A stretch of DNA of 64,000 nucleotides from Hyparrhenia diplandra (lineage: Eukaryota; Streptophyta; Magnoliopsida; Poales; Poaceae), in the NCBI GenBank assembly GCA_015847255.1, contig JADLZK010005838.1:248001-312000 (forward strand), given 5' to 3'. The notes beneath the pieces were generated by a model that was not told the origin of the DNA, did not search any database, and saw nothing but the letters and a program-made list of their open reading frames with translations. This document shows positions 1 through 9,989 of the stretch, in pieces. The position numbers and the translations under genes are program-made. Within the stretch, counting starts at the first letter, position 1, and every line of letters begins with the position of its first letter.

Positions 1-900
1 AGTGGCAGTCTTGCATGACGACTGTGGTGGTTCCCATGCGGTGAGGCCGCATCTTCCTCCTCTTGGCCAAACCGGCGCCCCGCCGGACGGGCATCGGTAT
101 GGGCAGGGAACGCGGCGGCGCCATGAACCCGTGGGTGGAGGGAGCGTGGCGGCAGCACTCCCATGCATCGCAGCGAGTAGTGTAGGATCCGCGACGAGTG
201 TAGGAGGTTGTTTGTGCAAGCACAAAGGGGTGGTGGGCATGAGTAGCGAGTGGACTCACATGAATCTATGTATATGTTGATGATGATGACAATGCACCCA
301 TGCATTGCATTATTTGATCTATCTTACTTTTGGTGCGTGATGGATGATTATGTGGTAATTGGTGTTATATTCATTCATGTTTGCGATGACCGCCGCCCGC
401 GACCATGCAGCCATGGCGCGCCAAGGAGCACCTCGGCGTTGCTAGCTAGCTAGCCGCCTCCTCCTCTCGAACTCTCCCTTCTTTCTTACCTTGCCACCTC
501 GAGGGCTCGTCGGTTTGATGGTTATGCCGTGCCGTTGATATTTTTTGGGAACGCCGCCGGTGTCCACGGTTCACGCCGCCGCGTTCAATCGTTCTCCACG
601 GCGGCAACCCCTCTCGGACCCGTCCCCCGCATCACCCGAGTCTTCAAAAGCGTCTACACTGCGTTTACGATGCTTTCCATCCCGTCCATTTAACCTCGGC
701 CGCCCTCCTCGTCGGCCGGAGTGTCGCCCCCGCTCTCCGCCGCGTGCCCGCCCGCCACCGTCGGCGCCAAACTCGGTACCGCCTAAACCCGCTCATCCGA
801 TAGCAAAGATAGGAACGCTTGGTTCTCTGGGGATCACGGTGGTGGTCCTCCCGTTGCTAGAGGCCTCATCTCTGGTGACATCCGTGCACGCCGGTGTGCC
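1..900. other. Anonymous GC-rich to mixed sequence, no gene recognised
   Basis: Several overlapping short open frames are present, but none shows a domain I recognise or a convincing coding signature. They are proline- and arginine-rich translations of GC-rich DNA. The stretch around 240-370 has the low-complexity TG/GATGATG character of a 3' UTR. It could be the tail of a gene outside the window, but I have no direct support for that. Confidence 0.4.
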
Positions 901-939
901 GCCATGTCGGAGACCTCCAGGGCTCAAGAACCCTAATTT

Positions 940-1600
940 TTCTTTTTCTTTTTTATTATAATCTATGGTTACAACTTGTAACTGGTCTTTCTCCCTCATC
1001 GTAACTCCAAATGTGATGATTTTTCTTTCTACGATTTTGTAAAATAATGATGTGTCAAGCTCTTTGTTCTTCTTGCTACTACTTTTGTCACGTTTGGTGG
1101 ATAACATTTGAAATTTGAATTTCAAAAATTACAACTTCACAGAACATTTTTGGAGCATCTAATGATTTCAGCATAAGAAGTCATGAACATAAAAGTTGAA
1201 GAATAATTCTTAAGTCGCACATCTTTTATATTGGTTATTTCTTCATCCCAAAGTAACATTATTCACAAGATTTACACATGTCTCGTAGAGTTGACAAACC
1301 TTGTAGAGAGATTTCTAAGATTTGTGAACAATGTCACTAGCACTATGTCGGATGGGGAAACAACCAAAATAAGAATTGTAGATCTTGCTAAGTTATGAAA
1401 CACTCTAATTTAAAACTTTTGATTTGTATTATCTTGTAAAGGAAAACTAGGTCTCAATTTCAAAAAAAAAATGAAAATTGAAATTTAAATGTTTTTAGTG
1501 ACCTCGGATAGACAAGAAGAAACCACAGATATAATGATTGCAGTTCTCAAATATCCATGAAACTTTGTAGTTTACAACCTTTTGATTTGAGATCATATGC
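940..1600. repeat. Copy A of a diverged duplicated segment
   Basis: This stretch matches 3935-4850 along most of its length. Shared phrases include 'taactccaaatgtgatgat', 'tcactagcactatgtcgg' and 'caaatatccatgaaac'. It is AT-rich and non-coding. Copy A lacks the MITE found in copy B and so shows the approximate pre-insertion state. I do not recognise the parent repeat; it may be part of an old DNA transposon. Confidence 0.75.
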
Positions 1601-1699
1601 ATGATGTATAGCGCATGATGTAGCTCGATGATCTCGATTGAACAAGCTTAATTTGATTTTGATCATATGCATGGTGAAAGTTGAAAAGATCCGGTGAGT

Positions 1700-2134
1700 A
1701 TGCATGAAAAACGAGATATTTTATTAGTTATAACCCTACATTGTGTTATGTTTTTCCAAATTTGTGATGTTTGGATGTTTGATTTCAGTTGAAATGATTA
1801 GGGAACGAGAGTCTTTGGAAAAAATACAACTCTCGTATAGTAAGTTTTACATACCCGTCTTTGGGAAAACGCGTTTGGGGGTGTTAGCCTGGTCGGTGCC
1901 GATTTGTTGTGAGAGAAAAAAAAAAAAAAGTAATGCCGGTCTTGGGCCGGCAGTCTGGATAGGTTCCCGGACCTGCTTTCTGAGGAGAATTATATAGAAA
2001 AAAAAGAGTCGCGACCGGGTTCCGGCCTCCAACCTGGATCGTGGCGTGGGTACGGAGCATCGGGACGGGCCACGCGTCGGACAAGCAAAGGGAACAAGTA
2101 TGCACACGGGGCGGGGACCACCAGTGGTGGGCCC
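1700..2134. other. Unassigned spacer
   Basis: It holds a poly-A run near 1916-1928 and a GC-rich patch with a 'ggccggcagtctgg' type motif. The open frames on both strands are low-complexity shadows. I see no gene. Confidence 0.4.
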
Positions 2135-2700
2135 CATGATTTCAACTACCTACAAAATGTTATACTCCAAACCAAAAGCGAAATGAAATTTTGATTACAC
2201 CATTGAATTTGAATAAATCCTTGAAACAAGATCTCACATGGATATATTTTGATAAAATTATAAGTGGACCCCACTGATGGTAGTTGATATAGTAGAGTAG
2301 AGATATATCGGCACTCATATGTTCCTTTATTTACTTGGAACAATTGTGCAACTGCCCCTTTTCTGGAGTCTAATTGCTCGTTTGCCCCTATTTGGGGCAT
2401 TTGCGCAATTGAAAAACCAAAAACAGGGGCAAACGAGCAAAGTTTAAAAAACAGGGGCAAACGGGCAATTAGACTCCAGAATAGGGAACCTCTATACATC
2501 CTGGTGTGGTAAGATTCTCTCCTTTACAGTACTTTCTCCCGCACCCATCTCTTCTATATCTCTATACCAATAATTGCTAGGTCCACTTATAATTTTATCT
2601 AAATATATTCATGTGATCCTGTTTTGAAGGATTTATTGAAACAAATTTAATTTGGATTTTTGGTTTGTGAGTTATAACTTTTTAAGTTTGGTTCATGGAA
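2135..2700. mobile_element. Fold-back / long-TIR non-autonomous DNA element with nested inverted repeat
   Basis: Outer arms of about 100 bp are inverted copies: near 2170-2272 ('aaaccaaaa' through 'aattataagtggacc') and near 2580-2672 ('ggtccacttataatt' through 'tttttggttt'). A second, inner inverted pair ('ggagtctaattgctcg' at 2374 and 'gggcaattagactcc' near 2463) lies between them, together with direct copies of 'caggggcaaac'. The structure fits a MULE-type or fold-back MITE, possibly with one element inserted in another. I could not find a clear target-site duplication, so the outer limits are approximate. Confidence 0.6.
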
Positions 2701-2830
2701 CTAGGGACTAGAGATTAGTCCCTAGTCTCTCCCAAGAGTCTTTTGAAATTGGGACTAATTGGGACTAAAAAATTAGTCCCTACTAGTCCTCATGTTTGGT
2801 AATTTAGGGACTTAAATGAGACAAAAAATT
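2700..2830. repeat. Fragment of a grass MITE with 'gggacta' repeats
   Basis: The piece contains a short palindrome ('ctagggactagagattag' followed by 'tccctag') and several further 'gggactaa' / 'ttagtccc' copies. This pattern is frequent in grass MITEs of the hAT or PIF type. No terminal inverted repeat pair with a target duplication could be assigned. Confidence 0.45.
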
Positions 2831-2839
2831 ATAGGCAAT

Positions 2840-3934
2840 ACTTAAAATCGTGGAGCCCATTGCTGGCGCTCTCTCTCAACCTTTTCCCTCCTCACTCACG
2901 CATGCTTGTATGCCTTGGGGGGACCAGCCGAACGGGGGGGCCCGGCCTCGACATGAGTGCGGATAGATGTTGTGAGAGAAAAGCACTGTTGAACCAGCCC
3001 GGCCGAACAAGCCGGGACGGAATATGTGTACATTATTTTATGACTTTGTCCATATATACTTTCGAGAATATTTGATCGCGTTATTCTTTCCGGCTCAACT
3101 TCCGTATTGGTTCGTTTCCGTACTTTTACGCATATTCCGATTCTTTTCCGTACCCGCATTTTCGAACTCGATCCCGCCTCGCACAAATGAGGTTTTTCCG
3201 TCCGTTTTCATTTGTAGGGCCAACACCGGTGTTGCGGGAGATCGAAGGCGACCACCAGGCGAACTGGCGAAGGCGCTGACTCGATAGTTTCGTGTGTACA
3301 GTATGCGGGACCCGTTGGCAATTAAAAAATCATCAGAACTTGTTCTTCACTTTCGTCCGAAGCATACGAAACCTCCGCCACACCATTTATAGAATAAAAA
3401 CGAGTACAGTAGTATTCTTGTCCACTCGTTTCGAAATTTGTCTTTGTTTGGATTGGAAAAAAATATACTATAGTATAGTACAACACCGATAAGTACTCTG
3501 TCTTTGTATGGAGTGCTAAATTCTGCGACTTGTCTTTGGGAAAAGGAGTTCAGTATGCGTAGGAGTACAAATAGTACTAGGGCTGTAGGCGTCCGTCGCC
3601 GTTCGTCTTCCCGGTCGATGCCTCGTCATTTGAGACGGGCATCCATCATTTGGCAAGTGCGGTGCGGATGCGAGCACCGCCCCGCCGCGCACACGTGGGC
3701 CCTATTCTACGAAGGATTCGCATGCAAGGGTGTGGATATGATCAAAGACGTGTCACGGTTATAGAGGCGCTTCGCGTAGGTGTACACCTAGTCACGCTGC
3801 GTCGCAAGAAAAGGCGCCGCCCTAATTTTTTCGATGCGACGGTCGTGTCGCGATCCGGCCGGAGTGCACCGCCCGGCCCCCGCCATGGTCCTTCCGCAAA
3901 GGCCTTCCCACTCAAGAACTCGATTTTTCTTTTT
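2840..3934. other. Unassigned repeat-like spacer
   Basis: No gene is recognised. Short phrases recur further right: 'gttgcgggagatc' with 'ccaccaggcga' near 3230 and 5578, 'gaaggcgctgactcga' near 3268 and 5979, and 'cgcatgcaa' near 3718 and 6152. This suggests the left 6 kb consists of rearranged copies of one unknown repeat. Confidence 0.45.
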
Positions 3935-4850
3935 TAATCGGGCCAAAACTTGTGACTAGTCTTTCTCCCTCGCAGTAACTCCAAATGTGATGATTTTTCT
4001 TTCTATTTTTTTTTAAAAAAAATGTTGTACCAGGATATTGTATTCTTCTTCGCTATTACTTTTGTCATGTTTTATTGGAAACATTTGAAATTTGGATTTC
4101 AAAAATTACCACCACTTCGGACAACATTTTTTGAGCATCTAATGATTTCAGCGAGAAGAAGTCAAGCACATAAAAGTTGTATAGCTTCTTAAGATGTACC
4201 CTCCGTTCGAAATTATAGTTCGTTTGACTTTTTTGACCCTAAGTTTGACCACTGTCTTATTCAAAAAAATTTGCACAAAAACAGTCAAATTTAAGTCATT
4301 CTTAAATACCATTTGTTAATAAAGCAAGCTATAACAAAATAAGAGATATTTTGCATAAATGTTTGAATAAGACGAGTGGTCAAAGTTGGGGTTGAAAAAG
4401 TCAAACAAACTACAATTTGGAACGGATTTAGTACACCTTTTATATATATTGGCCATTTCTTCATCCGACGATGTCGCGGTAACATTGTTCACATGATTTA
4501 CACATTCTCATATATAGTTGATGAAACTAGAGAGAGATTTCTAAGATTTATGACCAATGTCACTAGCACTATGTCGGATGGGGAAACAACCAAAAAAATA
4601 AGAATTGTAGATCATGCTAAGTTATGAAACTCTCGGTTTCAAACTTTTTGTTTTGACATTACTCCATCTTGTAAAGGAAAACTAGGTCTCAATTTAAAAA
4701 AATGAAAAATTGAAATTTAAATGTTTTAATTGACCAAGGATGCACAAACCACCAATATAATTAACCATTGTCGTTCTCAAATATCCATGAAACTTTTCTA
4801 GTTTACGCACATCTTTTTGATTTGGGATTTGAGATCATCTTGTCATGGAA
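3935..4850. repeat. Copy B of the diverged duplicated segment (filled site)
   Basis: This is the partner of the 940-1600 segment, with the same order of shared phrases. It differs by indels and by one extra block, 4199-4431, which is a Stowaway-like MITE. It is non-coding. Confidence 0.75.
4199..4431. mobile_element. Stowaway-like (Tc1/mariner) MITE
   Basis: A 233-bp element with terminal inverted repeats: the left end reads 'ccctccgttcgaaattatag' and the right end is the inverted equivalent ('ctacaatttggaacgg'). TA dinucleotides flank it at 4197-4198 and 4432-4433. The interior is AT-rich with no coding capacity. The duplicated segment at 940-1600 lacks this block at the matching place, which supports the boundaries. 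Confidence 0.85.
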
Positions 4851-4869
4851 AACAAATGTACTAATAGTT

Positions 4870-6400
4870 TGAAAACATTTATCTTACTGACATCAAGACT
4901 TGGATAGCGCGTATGCCCATTTCCTTTGCTCCACCTCGCCGCCGGCCGTCTCACTTTTTAAAATCACCACGTCTCCCTACATCGGGCTACGACTTTTTGC
5001 ATTATTGCCGCCACATCCGAGCGCCCGTTGTTTTACCCGGCCGCCACCGGTGACATCGACGGGATGGAGGAGGGGCTTCAAGTGTAATCGCCCTTTGGAC
5101 TTTGCTACCAAGAGCTTCCACAAAAAACCCCGTCGTGCCGCCAAGTCCTCGAGCCATTCCACTTCATGCCCCTCCGATACCCTCCTCCACGTTCAGTGCA
5201 CGCCGCCTCGATTCTAGTCTTTCTTTGGCAAGTCGGGCGCGTTGTAGTCTACATCCACTCGTGAACGCCGGTGATTGGGTGGCTGCGATGTGCCGTGCCG
5301 ACCCCCCGCGCCCAACCCACACGGATGTCGCCCGTCGGCACACCACAGGCTACCCGATCACCGGGGTTCGGAGAGTGTAGCCCTCGGAATGTTGAATAGC
5401 GGCGAGTGTAGATTCGCCCTCGCTGAAGGTCTACTTGATTGTGCTGGCTTCCGGTCATCTTTTTAGCGATCACGCCGACGCGCGCCCGTCGGGTCGGGGC
5501 ATGAAACCGCCAAATATGCTCTTACCGGGGCAACGTAACACCGGTGCCGCGGACGCCGATCGTGCCCCATAGGTGTGTTGCGGGAGATCAAAGGCAACCA
5601 CCAGGCGACGGTTTGGGGACGGGAAGAACATCCATTGTACCGAACACATTATGGAATTTTAGGCTGGGCGACTTGGCGGCGCATATGATCCGTGGCGTAC
5701 GACCCGCTCTATAGCCCAAATGGTGCCTCGCCATGACGGGCATCAGTGATGATGAAAACTGACATGCGTTTTATTAGTTGTGATAACTTCGTGTAATACT
5801 GTTGTCAAAAAAAAAATTCGTGTATAATACGTAGTACATGTGTGCATGTGTGATTGCTGCTGTCAATTTGATGGAAGCTGTTCGGCACGATCACGATCAC
5901 GCATGCACGCGGAGGTCAAAGGCTGCCATGCCATGAGGCCCCACTCGCCTTGCCGACGGGACGTGTGAGGAGCCGGGGAAGGCGCTGACTCGACAGTTTC
6001 GTGTGTGCATGAACAAGGGCTCGCGTCCGCCCATCCTTTCGCCCTCGACCGCCCATCAATCGGTGCCTCGCCCGATCGAGACCGATCGATGCTGCCGATG
6101 ACATCGGGCGATGGCGGACGCGGCGCCCAGTTTGCAGCGAGGTGTGTAGGATACGCATGCAAAGGTGTGTGCATGTCTCATGGAAACAAAATTATAGACT
6201 CTAGTTTAATTTGAAAACGTAAGTATTATTTCTATGAAAAAAATGCTGCGTCGGTAGTAAATGGTGCCGCCCTAAATTGCGCTGCAGCGCGTTTCAAGGG
6301 TCATGTCATCCCTCGATCTCTCTGCCCACCGGACGCACACCCGCATTTGATTTCTGCTTCTGCCCACCAATTCCGGCCGGTTGCTAACAAAAACAACCGA
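4870..6400. other. Unassigned GC-rich spacer with repeated phrases
   Basis: Open frames here are GC-driven and overlap on both strands. Phrases shared with 3.2-3.7 kb (see that entry) show a repeat relationship. I see no recognisable gene, promoter or RNA. Confidence 0.4.
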
Positions 6401-6409
6401 CGGTCACAT

Positions 6410-6535
6410 GAAGATGCATATTACGTTCAACATAAGGAAGACATAAACACACGTAGTACATTACAATATTAAATATTACGTTCAACATAATGTAAACACA
6501 AGTAGTAGTATATACTACATTACAATATATAGTAT
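6410..6535. repeat. Short tandem duplication (about 60-bp unit, two copies)
   Basis: 'atattacgttcaacataa' occurs at about 6418 and 6474. Each copy is followed by related 'acacacgtagta' / 'acacaagtagta' and 'cattacaatat' sequence. It lies just beyond the stop of the minus-strand F-box-like pseudogene and may belong to its former 3' UTR. Confidence 0.7.
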
Positions 6536-6629
6536 CAAATAAAGTTGAAGAACTAGCTAATGATATCAAATCATTCGCTCTGGTAGCACCGCCGCCGGCC
6601 GGCCGGCCCGGGCAGCGTCGTCATCGATC

Positions 6630-7447
6630 TCACATCCCGCCGACGGCGTACATCACCGTGCTCTCAAGGCCCCGCGTCCATAGGTCGAACTCATGCATGA
6701 TGCGCACCGAGCGCTGCAAAGACGGACGACTTTGGGGGTGACGGGCTCGGGCCCATACCTCTTGCATCCCTCCGGCCATGAACAGACGTGGCTATCCTTG
6801 GCGAGCAGCATGACCCCATTCCCGTTGCGGTAAGGAAACCTTGGGCCGCGAGCGCAATGTCCTCAAGGTCCCGCTTGACCTTGGAGCGCGCGTGTCGAAG
6901 GCCCTCCCACCGGCCATCGGGGAGCGGGCGGCGCCGCCGATGATTCCATGGAGCAAAGCACCGGCGCGTCGGGGTCCGTGGGGTTCCGACGGTACTTTAG
7001 CATTGCCAAGAAGTAAGCCACGCCGGGTCCCCCGGCGTCCTTGGCTTGCTTAACGAGCTTCAGCCCCCGTAGGATCCGCGGGCTGGAGTCTTCCTTCACG
7101 CCGACGACCAGCCCGCCGCCGTGTCCATCAACTTCTCGCATCCCGGCGTAGCATATGGCCTCCGGATGACCGGCGAGGAAGCGCTTCTCCAATTGCTCCC
7201 CGGCTCGAGGACTTCCCGGCGTGGTCGCCGCCTACCGCGTAGATTATGAAGATGACGGGCGACACGAGCCGGATCATGTCGTCGCAGGTCGGTGAAGAGG
7301 ATCCGCAACTTCCAAAGAGACTTGACGAATGTACAAGTAGAGCCATGGAGAAAGAAATCCGTCGGGCTCCTTGCGGTGCACGAAGATCTCGCATGCCGAA
7401 TCATCCGGCGGCATCAAAAGGAAGCAAAGTCGTCGCCGCCGTGTCAT
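6630..7447 (-). pseudogene. F-box-like protein pseudogene (At1g67623-like family)
   Basis: Read on the minus strand from an ATG at 7447, an N-terminal LPPDDSACEIFV-like F-box start is followed by frameshifted sequence. Next comes a Sel1-like stretch: 'AICYAGMREV', then 'GLKLVKQAKDAGGPG' and 'AYFLAMLKYRR'. The C-terminal part has spaced cysteines (C..EGC....LCSARC) and 'RIMHEFDLW', ending at a TGA at 6630-6632. This order matches plant F-box proteins of the At1g67623 type, which are thought to be SCF ubiquitin-ligase adaptors. At least three frame changes are needed, so it is not functional as read. An LTR retrotransposon begins 24 bp upstream of the ATG and separates it from any promoter. The family call is from memory of the pattern and is moderate. 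Confidence 0.5.
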
Positions 7448-7470
7448 CTTGCCTTGCCTTCTTGCGTGGC

Positions 7471-8765
7471 TATTGACACATCTTATAGTATATTTCTATA
7501 GCTCAATTAAAACTGAAATAAGGGTATAAATGAATATTTATGTAGAACTAGGGGCTTTACTAACAGTTTCCACGAGTTTTGGTGAATTATATATTTTTCA
7601 GGGAATCATAGGTAAAAGCCCAAAGTTTGCACCCCATACAATGAAAAGACGTAACCGTGAAGCAACCCAACTTGAAACCCACGTAAGAAGATCCTAGAAG
7701 ACCGAAGCCAGCGGGACGGGGCTAGGTCCACTGCCGAGGGGGCGGCGGGCCGCCTTGGGCCCTAGCAGCGGCCGCCCTGTGGGGCCCCCCTGTCAGCCTC
7801 CTGTTCCATGTCAGTTCACAACCGCCATTGAGGATCAATCCTATCCATTCATCAAGGTCGGTTTCATCCAAGGGCTATGGTTCATCGACCCCGGCTATAT
7901 AAGCATGCCCCTGGCCCCTACGGGGGGCAATGATGGTTCATTAGTTCATTACTCCATCAGCTCAACCTGATCAATAGCCTATGCCCTAGCCTCTAATTAG
8001 AAGAGCTCTAGATCTAGTTGAGAGAGAAGAAGATTAGCAAGTTGAGAGACTAGTTCATAGCTCCCTGCGAGAGTAGCTAAATCTAGTCTTGTTCGAAAGA
8101 TAGAGATTGAGTGGAAGGAGAAGTTAAGGGAAGCTCGAACCTGTCGGTGTCTCCTCTTCGCATGTACCTCCGGGATCAAGCCTCTATTGGAGCTTGTTCG
8201 TAAGACAACTACGGTGGATCAACTTCTTATTTGAGTAAGTTTACTTGTTTATATTATTCTTGTGGTTTGCGACTCTTTTAGAGTACTTCAATTCTTGTCG
8301 TTCTTGGATTGAGGTTGCTACCCCTAGTGTGAGCGTGGTGCTTAGACTAGATAGCTCGTAGATGCACCCTACCTTCCGGATTGTGGTAACTAACGTAGGT
8401 GACTTATAGCTACGTTAACTCTTTTTATTCCGCATCCCGTTGGATAGGCCTCGGTAGAACCTTGTTTGCTAGGACTTTGCACTTTCGCGCTAGTGTCTTT
8501 CTCCTTGAATAAAGTTCCCATAAGTAATATTCACAAGCCTTACAAGGATATCAATTAAACAACCATAGCCGTCTTCTTAAAGATTTATCAACTTCCTTCC
8601 TTGTTGAGATTCTCGGCCTTAGTTATATCTTCACTATTCGTAAACCTTTCTCCTTGTGGATACGATATTTAAAACCCATCTCCCGGGTGAAGTGCTCACC
8701 GATATCCGTGCGCTTGCGGATTATACAAATCATAAATATTTCTGTGGGCTTAACTTTTGCCAACA
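7471..8765 (+). repeat. 5' LTR of element 1
   Basis: Matches 25910-27213 along its length with scattered substitutions and small indels. It ends in 'ttttgccaaca', followed at once by the primer-binding site. The first bases read 'tattgacac', where the 3' LTR has 'tgttgacac', so the canonical TG terminus has mutated. A TATA box lies at 7896-7902 ('ctatataagcatgcc'). Confidence 0.9.
7896..7902 (+). promoter_or_regulatory. TATA box in 5' LTR of element 1
   Basis: 'ggctatataagcatgcc' occurs at the matching place in the LTRs of this family (26341 in the 3' LTR; inverted near 10820 and 19446 in element 2). It is the likely core promoter for the full-length RNA. Inferred from motif and conservation only. 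Confidence 0.65.
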
Positions 8766-8773
8766 AGCATTTC

Positions 8774-8791
8774 TGGCGCCGTTGCCGGGGA
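8774..8791 (+). other. Primer-binding site, tRNA-Asp type
   Basis: 'tggcgccgttgccgggga' starts 8 bp after the 5' LTR. This is the well-known plant primer-binding sequence complementary to the 3' end of tRNA-Asp and is common in Athila-type elements. Element 2 carries the same site in inverse orientation at 18585-18602. Confidence 0.85.
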
Positions 8792-8898
8792 GAACGGTTG
8801 TTTAAGAAAACGTGAGTATAACTAAGTCTTGTAAACTATCATAGCATAGAATTTATCTTTTTCCTTTCTTTTATATTTTATCTTTTACCACTGTCCAA

Positions 8899-9775
8899 AT
8901 GGATACCATCCTCTTTACAAATACATGGCACCCACGGAACACTCTCGTAGCCCTTTGCCATCATCTAAACCAATCAATACCGATGACTACGAGTTGCGCC
9001 CTAGGTTAATAGAGATGGACCATATGTTTCGGTACAATGGACGAAGAAACATGTCGAAGAAACATGTGACTGCCTTCACATAAAAGGCATGTCCAATGAA
9101 ACTATCCGCTAGAAGCTCTTTCCATTCTCTTTGAAAGGGAAGGCTCGCCAGTGGTACGACACGAACAAGGAGAAGATGGAAGGCGACTGGGGAAAGTTAC
9201 TAGTTGAATTTTGCCTAGATTTTTACCCCATGTCCAAAGTAGTCAACTTTAGGCTCTCGATCCTATCCTCTACACAGCAGGATAATGAATCTTTGAGTGC
9301 CTTCTGGGAGCGTCTTGAACTTCTTTCCAAATCCGGACCAGACTTAGCCATGCCAGACCCAGTTTTACTTCAACATTTTTATGTTGGTCTGAACAGAAAA
9401 TCTAGAAAAGAATTGAATACCTCAGCAAATGGATCTTTTATCCATCTCCCACCTGTACAAGCTAGAAAACTCTTGACCATAATTGCGGAGAATAATAAGG
9501 ATCCTATTGCAGAGAACTCCTTAGAAGAAGAAGAAGAGATAGGATTAGTTGAGGACGATTTCATACCAAACTCATTACAACCTTTAGCCAATCCACCGAC
9601 TAATCCAGAGCCATCAGAATCATCAGAAACGGAGGACACTCCAATATCTGATTTCCTACTTGATATCGAGGATGATTTATTTTCCGATTATGGGGATACC
9701 TCGAAATACAAAACTGAAAAGATATTTCAGAAGGCTAAACATTCACTTGTAGACCCTTCTGACAAAACACTTTTA
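8899..9775 (+). pseudogene. Element 1 gag remnant
   Basis: The start is decayed: the ATG at 8899 soon runs into a stop. From 9131 the frame is open for 215 codons and holds the retrotransposon gag region: 'KGKARQWYDTNKEKMEGDW', 'LSILSSTQQDNESLSAFWER' and 'HFYVGLNRKSRKELNTSANG'. This matches plant Ty3/gypsy Gag (PF03732-type), which forms the particle core. The last third is very acidic and no zinc knuckle is visible. A TGA closes the frame at 9776, and the protease region follows in another frame. The element 2 counterpart is at 17826-18448 (-). Confidence 0.8.
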
Positions 9776-9805
9776 TGAAGGACCACTAAAGAGCTTGTTT
9801 CAATT

Positions 9806-9989
9806 GTGAGCAGCGAATGGTTAGAAGAATCAGAGCTTTCCTCTGATGTAGTCCATTTGGATTCACCTTCTATACCTATTCATTGCCAAATTCATAGAGA
9901 TTCTTTCGACGCCCTTTATAATCCAGTTGTTGGGATAAACATCATGTCATCTTTTGCTAATGATCTTCTCATAAGCATACCATTAAGTC
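9806..9989 (+). pseudogene. Element 1 protease region, 5' part (broken by element 2)
   Basis: Translates to a segment with 'DSPSIPIHCQIHRDSFDALY' followed by NPVVGINIM. By position and by the downstream 'HLSFHIFDIMEFDVLIGEP' (19980 on) this is the retropepsin-like region. The usual D-S/T-G catalytic triplet is not seen; NPxVG stands where DxGAS is expected. The frame is interrupted at 9989/9990 by the LTR of element 2 and resumes at 19885. Confidence 0.65.
9985..9989. repeat. Target-site duplication of element 2, left copy (aagtc)
   Basis: 'aagtc' directly precedes the LTR start at 9990 and recurs at 19880-19884 directly after the other LTR. A 5-bp duplication is the norm for Ty3/gypsy integration. 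Confidence 0.9.

Noticed and set aside
545..961. Open frame of 138 codons near the left end
   Set aside because: Proline/arginine-rich translation of GC-rich DNA without family resemblance; the opposite strand is also open.
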